A stretch of 36,883 nucleotides of DNA from the NCBI GenBank assembly GCA_919902125.1, contig CAKKQM010000020.1, forward strand, positions 1 to 36,883, given 5' to 3'. The translations under genes and the position numbers were made by a program. The DNA is from Actinomycetes bacterium. GTDB taxonomy: Bacteria; Actinomycetota; Actinomycetes; Nanopelagicales; Nanopelagicaceae. The notes below the pieces were generated by a model. The model was not told the origin of the DNA. It searched no databases and saw nothing but the letters and a program-made list of their open reading frames with translations. This document shows positions 22,405 to 30,580 of this stretch, in pieces (positions within the stretch are counted from its first letter, which is position 1; each line of letters starts with the position of its first letter).

Positions 22405-22932
22405 TTGGCTACAAAAATTAGATTAATGCGTATGGGTAAAATCCGCACCCCTTATTTCCGTATTGTCGTTACTGATTCGCGCAAGGCGCGTAATGGTCTC
22501 TCCATTGAAGAGATCGGCCGTTACTCGCCAGGACAAGAGCCTTCATTGATTGAGGTTAACTCTGAACGTGCGCTGTACTGGCTCGGCGTTGGTGCGCTTC
22601 CTACCGCAGCCGTAGAGGTACTTTTGAAGATCACTGGTGATTGGCAGAAGCACAAGGGCTTGCCAGGTACTGAAGGCACTTTGCGCGTAGCCGCGCCGCG
22701 CCCACACAAGCGCGTTGCATATGAAGCCGCCGTGAAACAGGTAATGGATGAGCCTAAGGAAGGCGCGACCACGCTGAAGAAGAAGGCGCAAGAAAAACTT
22801 GCTGCTAAATCTGCTCCAGTTGTAGAGGCAGCCGTTGTAGAGGCAGTTGTTGAAACTCCTGCTGAAGTTGTTGTTGAAACTCCTGCTGAAGTTGTTGTTG
22901 AAACTCCTGCCGAAGAAGCGGCTGCTGAGTAA
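22405..22932 (+). CDS. rpsP: 30S ribosomal protein S16 with long acidic C-terminal repeat tail
   Basis: S16 is a primary-assembly protein of the 30S subunit. The first ~85 residues are canonical ([20 protein letters not shown], then SRKARNG and IEEIGRYSP). Start is TTG 22405, with AGGAG at 22391-22395. At 175 residues it is longer than typical actinobacterial S16. The extension after about residue 110 is Lys/Ala-rich and then becomes an acidic, Val-rich tail with three tandem copies of VVETPAE followed by EEAAAE. The 160 bases upstream hold no gene; I note only the repeat GTTGGAC-tt-GTTGGAC near 22333. The KH-domain gene starts 2 bases after the stop. Confidence 0.95.
   Translation: MATKIRLMRMGKIRTPYFRIVVTDSRKARNGLSIEEIGRYSPGQEPSLIEVNSERALYWLGVGALPTAAVEVLLKITGDWQKHKGLPGTEGTLRVAAPRPHKRVAYEAAVKQVMDEPKEGATTLKKKAQEKLAAKSAPVVEAAVVEAVVETPAEVVVETPAEVVVETPAEEAAAE
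22846..22914 (+). repeat. Three tandem 21-24 bp repeats inside rpsP
   Basis: A 24-base unit coding VVVETPAE is present at 22867-22890 and 22891-22914, with one base difference, preceded by a 21-base copy at 22846-22866. The near identity at DNA level suggests recent expansion by slippage. Confidence 0.85.
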
Positions 22933-22934
22933 CA

Positions 22935-23174
22935 ATGATCGAAGAAGCCCTCGAACATTTAGTTAAGGGGATCGTCGATCATCCCGAAGATGTCATCATC
23001 AAGGAGAAGACTCATCGTCGTGGCACCACGCTCGAGGTACGAGTAAACCCAGAGGATATTGGCAAGGTTATTGGTCGCAATGGTCGCACTGCGAAAGCTC
23101 TGCGCACCGTTGTTAGTGCGCTCGCAGGTCGCAGCGTTCGCGTTGATCTCGTAGAGACGGACGAGGCGCGATAA
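22935..23174 (+). CDS. khpA: KH-domain RNA-binding protein (KhpA type)
   Basis: This 79-residue protein is a single KH domain with the RNA-binding GxxG loop in IGRNGRTAKALR (about residues 45-56). It belongs to the small KH proteins (older name YlqC) encoded between rpsP and rimM in Actinobacteria and Firmicutes. Partners elsewhere include KhpB/Jag in post-transcriptional control of envelope and division genes; no khpB is visible here. It starts 2 bases after rpsP and is probably co-translated with it. Confidence 0.93.
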   Translation: MIEEALEHLVKGIVDHPEDVIIKEKTHRRGTTLEVRVNPEDIGKVIGRNGRTAKALRTVVSALAGRSVRVDLVETDEAR

Positions 23175-23212
23175 GTCGGCGACGATTCGCGCCGAAAGAA
23201 TAATTGGCAACT

Positions 23213-23725
23213 ATGCGTCTGCTCGTGGGGCGAATCGGGCGCGCTCACGGAATTCATGGTGAGGCCACAATCGAAGTTCGTACCGACCAACCTGAAAATA
23301 GGTTTGCTATCGGCGCCAAAGTGGCGACCGATGCACTTGGTGAATTAACGATTACTTCGCACCGCGTCCATAATGGAGTTTTGTTGTTGGGATTTGAAAA
23401 CATCATCGACCGCAATGGCATTGAAAAGTTGCGCGACACCTTGATGTATTCCGATGTCGATATCGATGCACCAGGTTTTGATGATGATGACTACCACGTA
23501 TTGCAATTAATCGGCTGCACTGCTTTTCTTGAATCTGGAGAAAAGTTCGGCGAAGTTTCTGATGTCATAAATCTGCCGGGTCAAGATTTGTTGGCGATTG
23601 CGAGCGCGGACGGCGAAGTTCTCATTCCCTTCGTTCGTCAATTGGTGCCGATCGTCGATATTAAGAACAGACGCATGACCGTGATCCCACCCCAGTTTGC
23701 CGATAAAAATGGGGAGGATCAATGA
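23213..23725 (+). CDS. rimM: Ribosome maturation factor RimM
   Basis: RimM binds S19 and assists maturation of the 30S head. It has 170 residues from ATG 23213: an N-terminal RimM domain starting [17 protein letters not shown], and a PRC-barrel domain from about residue 90 ([12 protein letters not shown] to [10 protein letters not shown]). A TTG three codons earlier (23204) is possible, but homology begins at the ATG. The last bases overlap the trmD start as ATGA, with GGGGAGG just upstream serving trmD. Confidence 0.94.
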   Translation: MRLLVGRIGRAHGIHGEATIEVRTDQPENRFAIGAKVATDALGELTITSHRVHNGVLLLGFENIIDRNGIEKLRDTLMYSDVDIDAPGFDDDDYHVLQLIGCTAFLESGEKFGEVSDVINLPGQDLLAIASADGEVLIPFVRQLVPIVDIKNRRMTVIPPQFADKNGEDQ

Positions 23726-24405
23726 GAATTGATGCGATCACAATTTTTCCTGAGTACTTCGCACCATTGCAATTATCACTTATCGGCAAGGCACAGGAGC
23801 GCGGAATTCTAGAGGTAAAGATTTACGACCTGCGCGATTTCACCAGCGATAACCACCACACCGTGGACGACACTCCATATGGTGGTGGTGCAGGAATGGT
23901 CATGAAACCTGAAGTCTGGGGAGATGCGTTAGATCAAGTGCTAACTCCTGATTCTGATCTGATCATCCTGACTCCTGCAGGCCGCCGCTTTGATCAACGG
24001 ATGGCAGAAGAATTCGCTGCATCCAAACACCTCATCTTTGCTTGCGGCCGTTATGAAGGTATCGATGCTCGTGTTGGCCAGTATTACTCGCAAGAACAAT
24101 TTCACAGCCAGTCAATTCGCGTACATGAAGTGAGCATTGGCGATTATGTTCTCGGTGGCGGGGAAGTTGCGTCCCTTGTCATGATTGAAGCAATCACACG
24201 GTTGCTTCCTGGTGTGTTAGGTAACCCTGATTCATTGGTTGAAGAATCACATGCCCACGAGGGGTTCCTTGAATACCCCAATTACACAAAGCCCCCTATC
24301 TGGCGCGACATCCCAGTACCTGAGGTCCTGCTCAGTGGCAATCACGCTGCCATTGCCAAGTGGCGTGCGGATGAGGCTGCCAGGCGCGCCAAAAATCAGC
24401 TCTGA
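23722..24405 (+). CDS. trmD: tRNA (guanine37-N1)-methyltransferase TrmD
   Basis: TrmD methylates N1 of G37 next to the anticodon, preventing +1 frameshifts. It has 227 residues. The start [13 protein letters not shown], the segment [13 protein letters not shown] (about residues 50-62) and the SAM-binding trefoil knot region with [11 protein letters not shown] and [11 protein letters not shown] are diagnostic. In many bacteria rplS follows trmD; here the next gene is a desaturase with its own promoter, so the ribosomal operon seems to end here. No intrinsic terminator is seen in the 37-base gap. Confidence 0.96.
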   Translation: MRIDAITIFPEYFAPLQLSLIGKAQERGILEVKIYDLRDFTSDNHHTVDDTPYGGGAGMVMKPEVWGDALDQVLTPDSDLIILTPAGRRFDQRMAEEFAASKHLIFACGRYEGIDARVGQYYSQEQFHSQSIRVHEVSIGDYVLGGGEVASLVMIEAITRLLPGVLGNPDSLVEESHAHEGFLEYPNYTKPPIWRDIPVPEVLLSGNHAAIAKWRADEAARRAKNQL

Positions 24406-24414
24406 CTCGCTAGT

Positions 24415-24436
24415 AGTGCTAGCACTCACATAGAAT
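24415..24436 (+). promoter_or_regulatory. Leaderless promoter with 12-bp palindrome upstream of the desaturase
   Basis: AGTGCTAGCACT at 24415-24426 is a perfect 12-base palindrome. TAGAAT at 24431-24436 follows, ending 6 bases before the GTG start at 24443. The palindrome lies in the -35/-10 spacer, a position where a bound protein would block RNA polymerase, so a dedicated repressor is plausible. No clear -35 is seen. Confidence 0.5.
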
Positions 24437-24442
24437 CAACGG

Positions 24443-25408
24443 GTGGCTTCAATAGATCCAGCAATTCAGACGCGTTTAATTCGCGATCTTGAACCTGTAG
24501 TGGCGGTAGAACTAGATCGTCACCTGTCGGTACAGAAGAACTGGTATCCGCATGAATATGTCCCCTGGAGCGAAGGACGCACCTTTGCGGGCCCACTCAA
24601 TGGGGATGCGTGGGAGGCGAAAGACTCCAAGCTCTCTGGTATTGCCCAAGATTCGCTGGTATTGAATTTAATGACCGAAGATAACTTGCCGAGTTATCAC
24701 ACCGAGATTGCTATCTCCATGGGCCGCGATGGTGCATGGGGCAATTGGGTCGAACGTTGGACCGCCGAAGAAGCGCGCCACAGCATTGTTATCCGCGATT
24801 ACTTGATGGCCACCCGCGGTGTTGATCCTTACGAACTTGAAGATCTACGTATGGCGCACATGGCATTGGGTTACCAAACTCCATACGACAACGACATGTT
24901 GCATACTGTTGCTTATGTGTCTTTCCAAGAACTAGCCACCCGTATTTCACATCGCAATACTGGCAAGATATCCAATGACCCAATTGCTGAAGCCCTATTG
25001 CAACGGGTCTCCCTTGATGAAAACTTGCATATGATTTTCTATCGCAACCTGCTGGGCAAAGCAATTGACCTGGAGCCAAATGCAGCGATGCGTGCGATCA
25101 CTGACGTCGTCACCAACTTTGCAATGCCAGGTGTTGGCATGCCTGGCTTTGGGCGCAAAGCGGTACAGATTGCTCTTGCGGGGATTTATGACATGAAACA
25201 GCACCTAGATGACGTTGTTGCACCAGTCTTGCGTGCTTGGAACATTTTTGAACGTGAAGATCTCTCTGGCGATGGTGCTGCTGCACGCGAGGAACTCAAT
25301 GTATTCCTTGCCAAAGCCGGGGAGGATGCTTCACGGTTTATTGAGAAACGTGATGCTCACTTTGATAAGTTAGTCGCACGAGGTCAAGAACCCATACGAC
25401 TTAGGTAG
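24443..25408 (+). CDS. Acyl-ACP desaturase (soluble diiron, DesA-like)
   Basis: This 321-residue protein is a soluble diiron desaturase that introduces a double bond into acyl-ACP; it resembles the DesA1/DesA2 proteins of mycobacteria. The six expected iron ligands are visible: E79 in MTEDNLP, E110 and H113 in EEARH, E163 in FQELATR, and E193 and H196 in DENLH. The fold is all-helical without membrane segments, unlike membrane-bound desaturases. GTG 24443 is the start because the -10 sits 6 bases upstream. The likely role is membrane fluidity adjustment. The position of the double bond cannot be told from sequence. Confidence 0.9.
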   Translation: MASIDPAIQTRLIRDLEPVVAVELDRHLSVQKNWYPHEYVPWSEGRTFAGPLNGDAWEAKDSKLSGIAQDSLVLNLMTEDNLPSYHTEIAISMGRDGAWGNWVERWTAEEARHSIVIRDYLMATRGVDPYELEDLRMAHMALGYQTPYDNDMLHTVAYVSFQELATRISHRNTGKISNDPIAEALLQRVSLDENLHMIFYRNLLGKAIDLEPNAAMRAITDVVTNFAMPGVGMPGFGRKAVQIALAGIYDMKQHLDDVVAPVLRAWNIFEREDLSGDGAAAREELNVFLAKAGEDASRFIEKRDAHFDKLVARGQEPIRLR

Positions 25409-25436
25409 TATTTTCGCTTCTAGCGACAGGATCACC

Positions 25437-26231
25437 ATGGAAGAGCTTGCCAACAAAGTTGCAATAGTGACTGGCGCAAATCGAGGCATCGGTCGAGTCA
25501 TCAGCCTTCGCTTGGCTAAAGCGGGCGCACAACTGGTTCTGGCTGGAAGAGATCAAGCCGGTCTGGAAGAGACCGCTCGAATGATCCGCGAAGAAAATTC
25601 AAGTTCTACGAAGCCACCATTGATATGCCATATGGATTTATTGGATCCATCCTCTATCGATACTTCAGTTGCAGAAGCACTCAAAGCTTTCGGGCACATT
25701 GATATTTTGGTCAACAACAGCGGGATTACAGGGAAATCTGCCGCTTTATGGGACCTTAGCGAGGCGGAGTGGGACGAGACGATTGATACCAATCTCAAGG
25801 GACCATTTCTCGTTTCGAAAGCCGTGATTCCGACAATGCTTAAGCAAAAATCTGGTTCGATCATTTTCATCGGATCCGTCACGGGCAAGCGCCCGTTGAT
25901 GCACCGCAGCGTCTATGCGGCATCCAAACTCGGCTTGGTCGGCATGATGCGCACTCTTGCTTTAGAACTGGGAGCACATGGAGTTAGGGTCAATCTCATC
26001 TCACCTGGTTTTGTAGAAGTCCCACGGTTGGACGGAGTGATCAAGACGGTAGCTGCGATTGAGAAGATTCCTCCGGAAGAAGAGCATGAGAAGTGGCTCG
26101 AGATGATTCCGCTGCACCGATTTGTTAAGCCAGAGAATATTGCCGAAGGTGTCCTATTTCTTGCCAGTGATCGCTCGGCTGGAATTACAGGAGATGACCT
26201 CAATATTTCCGGTGGATTGGTCATGTACTGA
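25437..26231 (+). CDS. Short-chain dehydrogenase/reductase
   Basis: This classical SDR of 264 residues binds NAD(P) through TGANRGIG (residues 12-19). The active site is complete: S147, Y160 and K164 in YAASK. The family NNAG motif reads NNSG (93-96). R16 in the glycine motif and R38 after beta strand 2 would favour NADPH, but this is inference. AGGA lies 6 bases before ATG 25437; TAGTAT at 25406-25411, overlapping the desaturase stop, could be its -10. The stop is 2 bases before the next gene, so it is paired with the amidotransferase. Substrate unknown. Confidence 0.88.
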   Translation: MEELANKVAIVTGANRGIGRVISLRLAKAGAQLVLAGRDQAGLEETARMIREENSSSTKPPLICHMDLLDPSSIDTSVAEALKAFGHIDILVNNSGITGKSAALWDLSEAEWDETIDTNLKGPFLVSKAVIPTMLKQKSGSIIFIGSVTGKRPLMHRSVYAASKLGLVGMMRTLALELGAHGVRVNLISPGFVEVPRLDGVIKTVAAIEKIPPEEEHEKWLEMIPLHRFVKPENIAEGVLFLASDRSAGITGDDLNISGGLVMY

Positions 26232-26233
26232 GA

Positions 26234-26968
26234 GTGGACGCAAATAAGCGAGTCCTCTTTATTGAGCACGACCATGTGAGTGAAGGCGGTCCTATCTGGG
26301 CCCAGTTCTCCAAGCGCGGATATGACATCTCGCGTTTCAATATTGTCGCCGAGCCGCATTTCAATCAACCCAATGTCAGTGTCATCTGGCCTGATCTTCT
26401 CTCCTTCGACATCGTCGTTGTCATGGGATCGCCTTGGGGAGTCTGGGAGGACGAGCGGATTGGTAATTGGCTTCTTCCCGAATTGAAACTCGTGAAGGAA
26501 GTACACAACGCTGGGATTCCGATACTTGGAATATGTTTCGGCGGCCAACTCATGGCCCGAGTCCTTGGTGGCTCTGTTGCGCGTGGACCAAAAGCCGAAT
26601 TGGGTTGGTACCGAATTGAAAGCAACGATCCGACACTGATTCCCGCGGGCCCTTGGTTCCAGTACCACTGGGATCGCTGGGCGACACCACCAGGAGCGGT
26701 TGAAATAGCCAAGACCGAATTAGCCAATCAGGCCTTCACTTTTGGGCGAACCCTTGCCCTTCAGTTCCATCCAGAAATTGATAGTCATGTACTTGATCTC
26801 TGGTTGGAGATGGATGGCGGAAGTGAAGAAGTCGAAGGCGAGGGGATGAGTGTGGAAGCACTTCGCGAAGAGACCCGTCGCCAAGAAGAGTTCTCAAACA
26901 AACGCGCCTACGATCTTGTCGATCAATTTCTTGATCGGATCGCAGGCGCGCCGGTTCAGCGTTTCTAA
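26234..26968 (+). CDS. Class I glutamine amidotransferase-like protein
   Basis: This 244-residue protein has the GMP-synthase-type class I amidotransferase fold. The catalytic triad is present: C101 in GICFGGQ, and H179 and E181 in QFHPEID. No synthase domain is fused or adjacent, so it either acts with an unknown partner or hydrolyses a gamma-glutamyl compound. It starts at GTG 26234, two bases after the SDR stop. It is convergent with the minus-strand GlnA4-like cluster (13-base gap); in M. tuberculosis an amidotransferase (Rv2859c) sits inside the equivalent cluster. A role in removing glutamate from gamma-glutamyl intermediates is therefore plausible but unproven. Confidence 0.82.
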   Translation: MDANKRVLFIEHDHVSEGGPIWAQFSKRGYDISRFNIVAEPHFNQPNVSVIWPDLLSFDIVVVMGSPWGVWEDERIGNWLLPELKLVKEVHNAGIPILGICFGGQLMARVLGGSVARGPKAELGWYRIESNDPTLIPAGPWFQYHWDRWATPPGAVEIAKTELANQAFTFGRTLALQFHPEIDSHVLDLWLEMDGGSEEVEGEGMSVEALREETRRQEEFSNKRAYDLVDQFLDRIAGAPVQRF

Positions 26969-26981
26969 TATTTAGTTTTAA

Positions 26982-27758
26982 TTACTCGTTATCTAGCGGT
27001 GTTACATAAGCCCCTGAGATTCCACCATCCACCAAGAAGTTAGATGCTGTAATAAAAGAGGAATCATCACTTGCAAGGAATGCAACTGCTGCTGCGATCT
27101 CCGATGCATCTGCAAAGCGACCCATTGGAATGTGCACCAATCGGCGAGCTGCACGTGCTTGATCTTTAGCAAAAAGTTCCTGCAACAAAGGTGTGTTGAC
27201 TGGTCCAGGGGAGAGGGCATTCACGCGAATACCCTGACGTCCGAATTGCACGCCGAGCTCACGAGTCATAGAAAGGACGCCACCTTTTGAGGCGGTGTAT
27301 GCGATCTGCGAGGTGGCTGCACCCATGGTTGCAACGAATGATGCGGTGTTGATGATCGAACCTTTCCCTGCCTTCTGCATGTAAGGAATTACGTACTTGC
27401 AGCAGAGGAATACGCTGGTTAAGTTGACGCGATTGACGCGCTCCCATGCATCAAGGCCCGTTGTCAAAATCGAATCATCATCAGGTGGCGAGATACCCGC
27501 GTTGTTGAATGCAATATCAATGCGACCATAAGTATCAAAGGCCACTTTGTACATGTTCTCTACTTCGGCGGTGTTTGTGACATCAGCCTTGACGAAAATG
27601 CCACCAACTTCCTTAGCCGCGGCTTCACCAGATTCAACGTTCATATCTACGATGACCACCTTGGCGCCTTCGCTGGCAAATCGTTTTGCTGTAGCGAATC
27701 CAATACCGCTGCCGCCTCCAGTGATTGTGGCGACGCGACCTTCTAGACGTTGTGACAT
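26982..27758 (-). CDS. Short-chain dehydrogenase/reductase of the GlnA4-like cluster
   Basis: This 258-residue classical SDR has the cofactor motif TGGGSGIG (13-20), D38 after beta strand 2 (VIVDMN), which favours NAD, NNAG (85-88) and the catalytic set S140, Y154 and K158. It is the last gene of a minus-strand group, starting 13 bases after the aldehyde dehydrogenase stop. The same pairing occurs in M. tuberculosis (Rv2857c next to Rv2858c). It could oxidise a hydroxy intermediate of the amine pathway. Substrate is not predictable from sequence. Confidence 0.88.
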   Translation of the reverse strand: MSQRLEGRVATITGGGSGIGFATAKRFASEGAKVVIVDMNVESGEAAAKEVGGIFVKADVTNTAEVENMYKVAFDTYGRIDIAFNNAGISPPDDDSILTTGLDAWERVNRVNLTSVFLCCKYVIPYMQKAGKGSIINTASFVATMGAATSQIAYTASKGGVLSMTRELGVQFGRQGIRVNALSPGPVNTPLLQELFAKDQARAARRLVHIPMGRFADASEIAAAVAFLASDDSSFITASNFLVDGGISGAYVTPLDNE

Positions 27759-27771
27759 TTTCTTTGAGCTC

Positions 27772-29130
27772 CTAGTCGTTGGAAATGAAGACGTTCTTAA
27801 CTTCAGTGAATGAATCTAGTGCGTCCGGACCCAATTCGCGTCCAAGCCCAGATTGCTTAAAGCCGCCAAAAGGGGTCCAGAAACGGACGGAGGAATGCGA
27901 ATTCACCGACAAGTTTCCGCTTTCTACTGCGCGCGATACTCGTAGTGCTCGGCCGATGTCGCGGGTCCAAATCGAACCCGAAAGTCCATATTCGCTGTCA
28001 TTGGCCATAGCAATGCCTTCTGCTTCATCTTCGAAGGTCATCACTGAGACGACAGGGCCAAAGACTTCTTCGCGCCATGAACGAGCCTGGGTGTTCTTTG
28101 GAAGAAGCACTGTAGGCGCCATCCAATATCCACTGCCGGTTGGAGCGGTTCCGGTAAAAGCTACTGGTTCGTCTAGAAAAGTTTGCACAGAATCGAATTG
28201 TTTCCGGGAAATAAGCGGACCCATTTCGGCCGATGCAAGAGAAGGATCTTCGACGCGGAAATTCTTCACGGCAACTTCAAAGTGCTCCATAAATGAATCA
28301 AAAGCACTTTTTTGGATAAGGATTCGAGAACGAGCACAGCAATCTTGTCCTGCATTGTCCAGGAACGACCCAGGGGCCGCTGCTGCTGCTTTTGCTATAT
28401 CGGCATCTGCGAAAATGAGGTTGGAACTTTTGCCGCCAAGTTCTAAAGTTACACGCTTTACTTGATCGGCACAGCCAGCCATGATTGATTTGCCAACTTC
28501 GGTGGAGCCAGTGAAGACAATTTTGCGCACCTGTGGGTGGGTGACAAAGCGTGCGCCGATAATGCTCCCTTTGCCTGCTAAGACATTGAAGACACCCTCT
28601 GGAAGTCCGGCTTCAAGGGCATACTCACCCAACTTCATTGCAGTCAGTGGCGTGTATTCGGCAGGCTTTAAGACCACCGTATTGCCAGCCGCCAGTGCTG
28701 GAGCAAAACCCCATCCGGCAATCGGCATCGGGAAATTCCACGGCACGATAACGCCAACAACACCGAGTGGTTCTTTAAAGGTGACATCAATGCCACCTGC
28801 CACTGGTATCTGACGTCCAAAGAGTCGCTCAGGTGCTGCCGAGTAGTAGGTCAATACATTGACGACGTTATCTACTTCCCATAAAGCATTTCCACGGGTG
28901 TGGCCTGAGTTAGCAATCTCTAACTGTGCAAGTTCTTCTTTGTGTGAAGCAACTACTTCAGCAAATCGTCGGAGCATCTTGCCGCGATCACCTGGGGCCA
29001 CATGGCGCCAGGTTTCAAAAGCTTTCGCAGCTTTCGAAATAACAGCATCGGTGCCCGCCAGGTCAAGGTGCTCGATAGTTGTGACTAGTTTTTCAGTTGC
29101 AGGGTTTATAACGTCATACATTGCTGACAC
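27772..29130 (-). CDS. Aldehyde dehydrogenase, AldC/PuuC-like
   Basis: This NAD(P)-dependent aldehyde dehydrogenase has 452 residues. The cofactor site reads FTGSTEVGKS, the general base is E230 in LELGGKS, and the nucleophile is C264 in GQDCCARS. It strongly resembles mycobacterial Rv2858c, including GRQIPVAGG, NLSVNSHSSVR and a shared C-terminal SGLGRELGPDA. Start is GTG 29130, with AAAGG of the preceding reading frame 9 bases upstream; an ATG three codons in is the alternative. It lies 3 bases after the synthetase stop. The likely role is oxidising a gamma-glutamyl aminoaldehyde to the acid. Confidence 0.92.
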   Translation of the reverse strand: MSAMYDVINPATEKLVTTIEHLDLAGTDAVISKAAKAFETWRHVAPGDRGKMLRRFAEVVASHKEELAQLEIANSGHTRGNALWEVDNVVNVLTYYSAAPERLFGRQIPVAGGIDVTFKEPLGVVGVIVPWNFPMPIAGWGFAPALAAGNTVVLKPAEYTPLTAMKLGEYALEAGLPEGVFNVLAGKGSIIGARFVTHPQVRKIVFTGSTEVGKSIMAGCADQVKRVTLELGGKSSNLIFADADIAKAAAAAPGSFLDNAGQDCCARSRILIQKSAFDSFMEHFEVAVKNFRVEDPSLASAEMGPLISRKQFDSVQTFLDEPVAFTGTAPTGSGYWMAPTVLLPKNTQARSWREEVFGPVVSVMTFEDEAEGIAMANDSEYGLSGSIWTRDIGRALRVSRAVESGNLSVNSHSSVRFWTPFGGFKQSGLGRELGPDALDSFTEVKNVFISND

Positions 29131-29133
29131 GGA

Positions 29134-30492
29134 TTAAGACCTTTCAAAGTTACGGAAGAGTTCCCAATTGGTGACCGCTTTGCCATATGCGGCCATTTCA
29201 ACCTCAGCATAGTTCGTGTAGTGATCTTGGACGCCAGCACCAAATGTTTCCTTGACCCACGCGCTCTCTGACCAAAGTTTCTGTGCTTCGAGCATAGTGG
29301 AAGGGACACGGGCAGAATCAGATACATATGCGTTACCTTCAAAGATCGGCTCAAGAGTCATCTTGTTCTTGATGCCATCTAGGCCTGCAGCAATGATTCC
29401 CGCTACAGCAAGGTAAGGATTGACATCTCCACCAGGAACGCGGTTCTCCAAACGCAAGCCGGCGCCGTGGCCCACCAAGCGCAATGCGCAGGTGCGGTTA
29501 TCGCGTCCCCATCGGATTGCGGTAGGGGCGAATGATCCTGGGACATAGCGCTTATACGAGTTGATGTTTGGCGCAAACATCAGAGCGAGTTCGCGAAGGT
29601 GGGCGATCTGGCCAGCAATGAAATAGCGACCGATGTCGCTCAAATTGTTCTCTTTGTCGGATTCATCGGCCATGACGAGTTCATCGTTGAGGCCGCGGAA
29701 AGAGCAGTGGATATGCGATGAGTTGCCTTCTTTTTCATTGGGCTTGGCCATAAAGGTAAGGGCATAACCTGCGGCGGCAGCAATCTCTTTTGCACCGTTC
29801 TTGTAAATAACATGGTTATCGCAGTTGCTCAGAGCATCCGAGTATCTAAATGCGATTTCGTGCTGCCCGAAGTTACATTCGCCCTTTACCGACTCCACGA
29901 CCATTCCAGCTCCCGCCATATTCAAACGGATAGAGCGAAGAAGTGGCTCAACGCGTGCTCCACCCAAGAGGGAGTAGTCAACGTTGTACTGGTTTGATGG
30001 TGTCAGGCCCACGTAGTGCTTGTTCCATGCATCCTCGTAAGTGTTATTGAAGAGGACGAATTCAAGTTCTGTGCCAACCATCGGCTTCATTCCAGCATCG
30101 GCCAGAGCTTTGATCTGCTTGCGCAAGATCTGGCGAGGGGAGGCGACAACATCTTTTCCATCTAGCCACTTCACATCGGCCAGTACCATCGCTGCACCCT
30201 CTTGCCATGGAACACGGCGCAATGTGGACATATCTGGTTCCATAACAAAGTCGCTGTAGCCGCGATCCCACGAGGACATCTCGTAACCGCCGACTGTATT
30301 CATATCCATATCGACTGCTAATAAGTAGTTGCAACCTTCGGTGCCATGCTGGAGAACGTCGTCAAGGAAATATTGACCATGGATTCTTTTGCCAACCAAC
30401 CTTCCTTGCATATCGGTTATGGCAACAATCACTGTATCGATTTTGCCGGATGAAATTTCGCTGCGTAATGTTTCTATGCTTAATGATGACAT
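29134..30492 (-). CDS. Glutamine synthetase-like gamma-glutamyl amine ligase (GlnA4-like)
   Basis: This 452-residue protein belongs to the glutamine synthetase superfamily but is closer to GlnA4/PuuA-type ligases, which attach glutamate to amines such as polyamines or ethanolamine. Visible family segments include VAITDMQGRLVGKRI, GTELEFVLF, ECNFGQHEIAFR (metal and glutamate site), NSSHIHCSFRG, SYKRYVPGSFAPTA, NRTCALRLVGHG and NRVPGGDVNPYL. It closely matches remembered Rv2860c. ATG 30492 is chosen because the match begins with LSIETLRSEISSGKIDTVIVA; 21 more open codons upstream run into the terminator hairpin and look non-coding. The exact amine is unknown. Confidence 0.88.
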   Translation of the reverse strand: MSSLSIETLRSEISSGKIDTVIVAITDMQGRLVGKRIHGQYFLDDVLQHGTEGCNYLLAVDMDMNTVGGYEMSSWDRGYSDFVMEPDMSTLRRVPWQEGAAMVLADVKWLDGKDVVASPRQILRKQIKALADAGMKPMVGTELEFVLFNNTYEDAWNKHYVGLTPSNQYNVDYSLLGGARVEPLLRSIRLNMAGAGMVVESVKGECNFGQHEIAFRYSDALSNCDNHVIYKNGAKEIAAAAGYALTFMAKPNEKEGNSSHIHCSFRGLNDELVMADESDKENNLSDIGRYFIAGQIAHLRELALMFAPNINSYKRYVPGSFAPTAIRWGRDNRTCALRLVGHGAGLRLENRVPGGDVNPYLAVAGIIAAGLDGIKNKMTLEPIFEGNAYVSDSARVPSTMLEAQKLWSESAWVKETFGAGVQDHYTNYAEVEMAAYGKAVTNWELFRNFERS

Positions 30493-30540
30493 GGTCGCAA
30501 GTATTCCAGTTTCCTTTAAATTAGCAACCCCCTGAAAACA

Positions 30541-30571
30541 AAAAACCCGCCGCATATGCGACGGGTTTTTT
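30541..30571 (-). terminator. Intrinsic terminator after the permease gene
   Basis: A hairpin with arms CCCGCCGC and GCGACGGG around ATAT (one C/A mismatch) is flanked by six A on the left and six T on the right, so it could work in both directions. It lies 10 bases after the permease stop and about 50 bases before the synthetase start. The permease and the synthetase are therefore probably separate transcripts, or linked by attenuation. A possible synthetase promoter (TTGCTA, 18 bases, TACTTG) lies just after it. Confidence 0.8.
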
Positions 30572-30580
30572 GTTAGCTAC

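Noticed and set aside
25913-26668. 251-codon minus-strand open frame across the SDR and class I amidotransferase
   Set aside because: Both plus-strand genes here have intact catalytic motifs; the antisense product has no recognisable features.
27779-28465. 228-codon plus-strand open frame opposite the aldehyde dehydrogenase
   Set aside because: It is antisense to a well-conserved dehydrogenase with intact active site.
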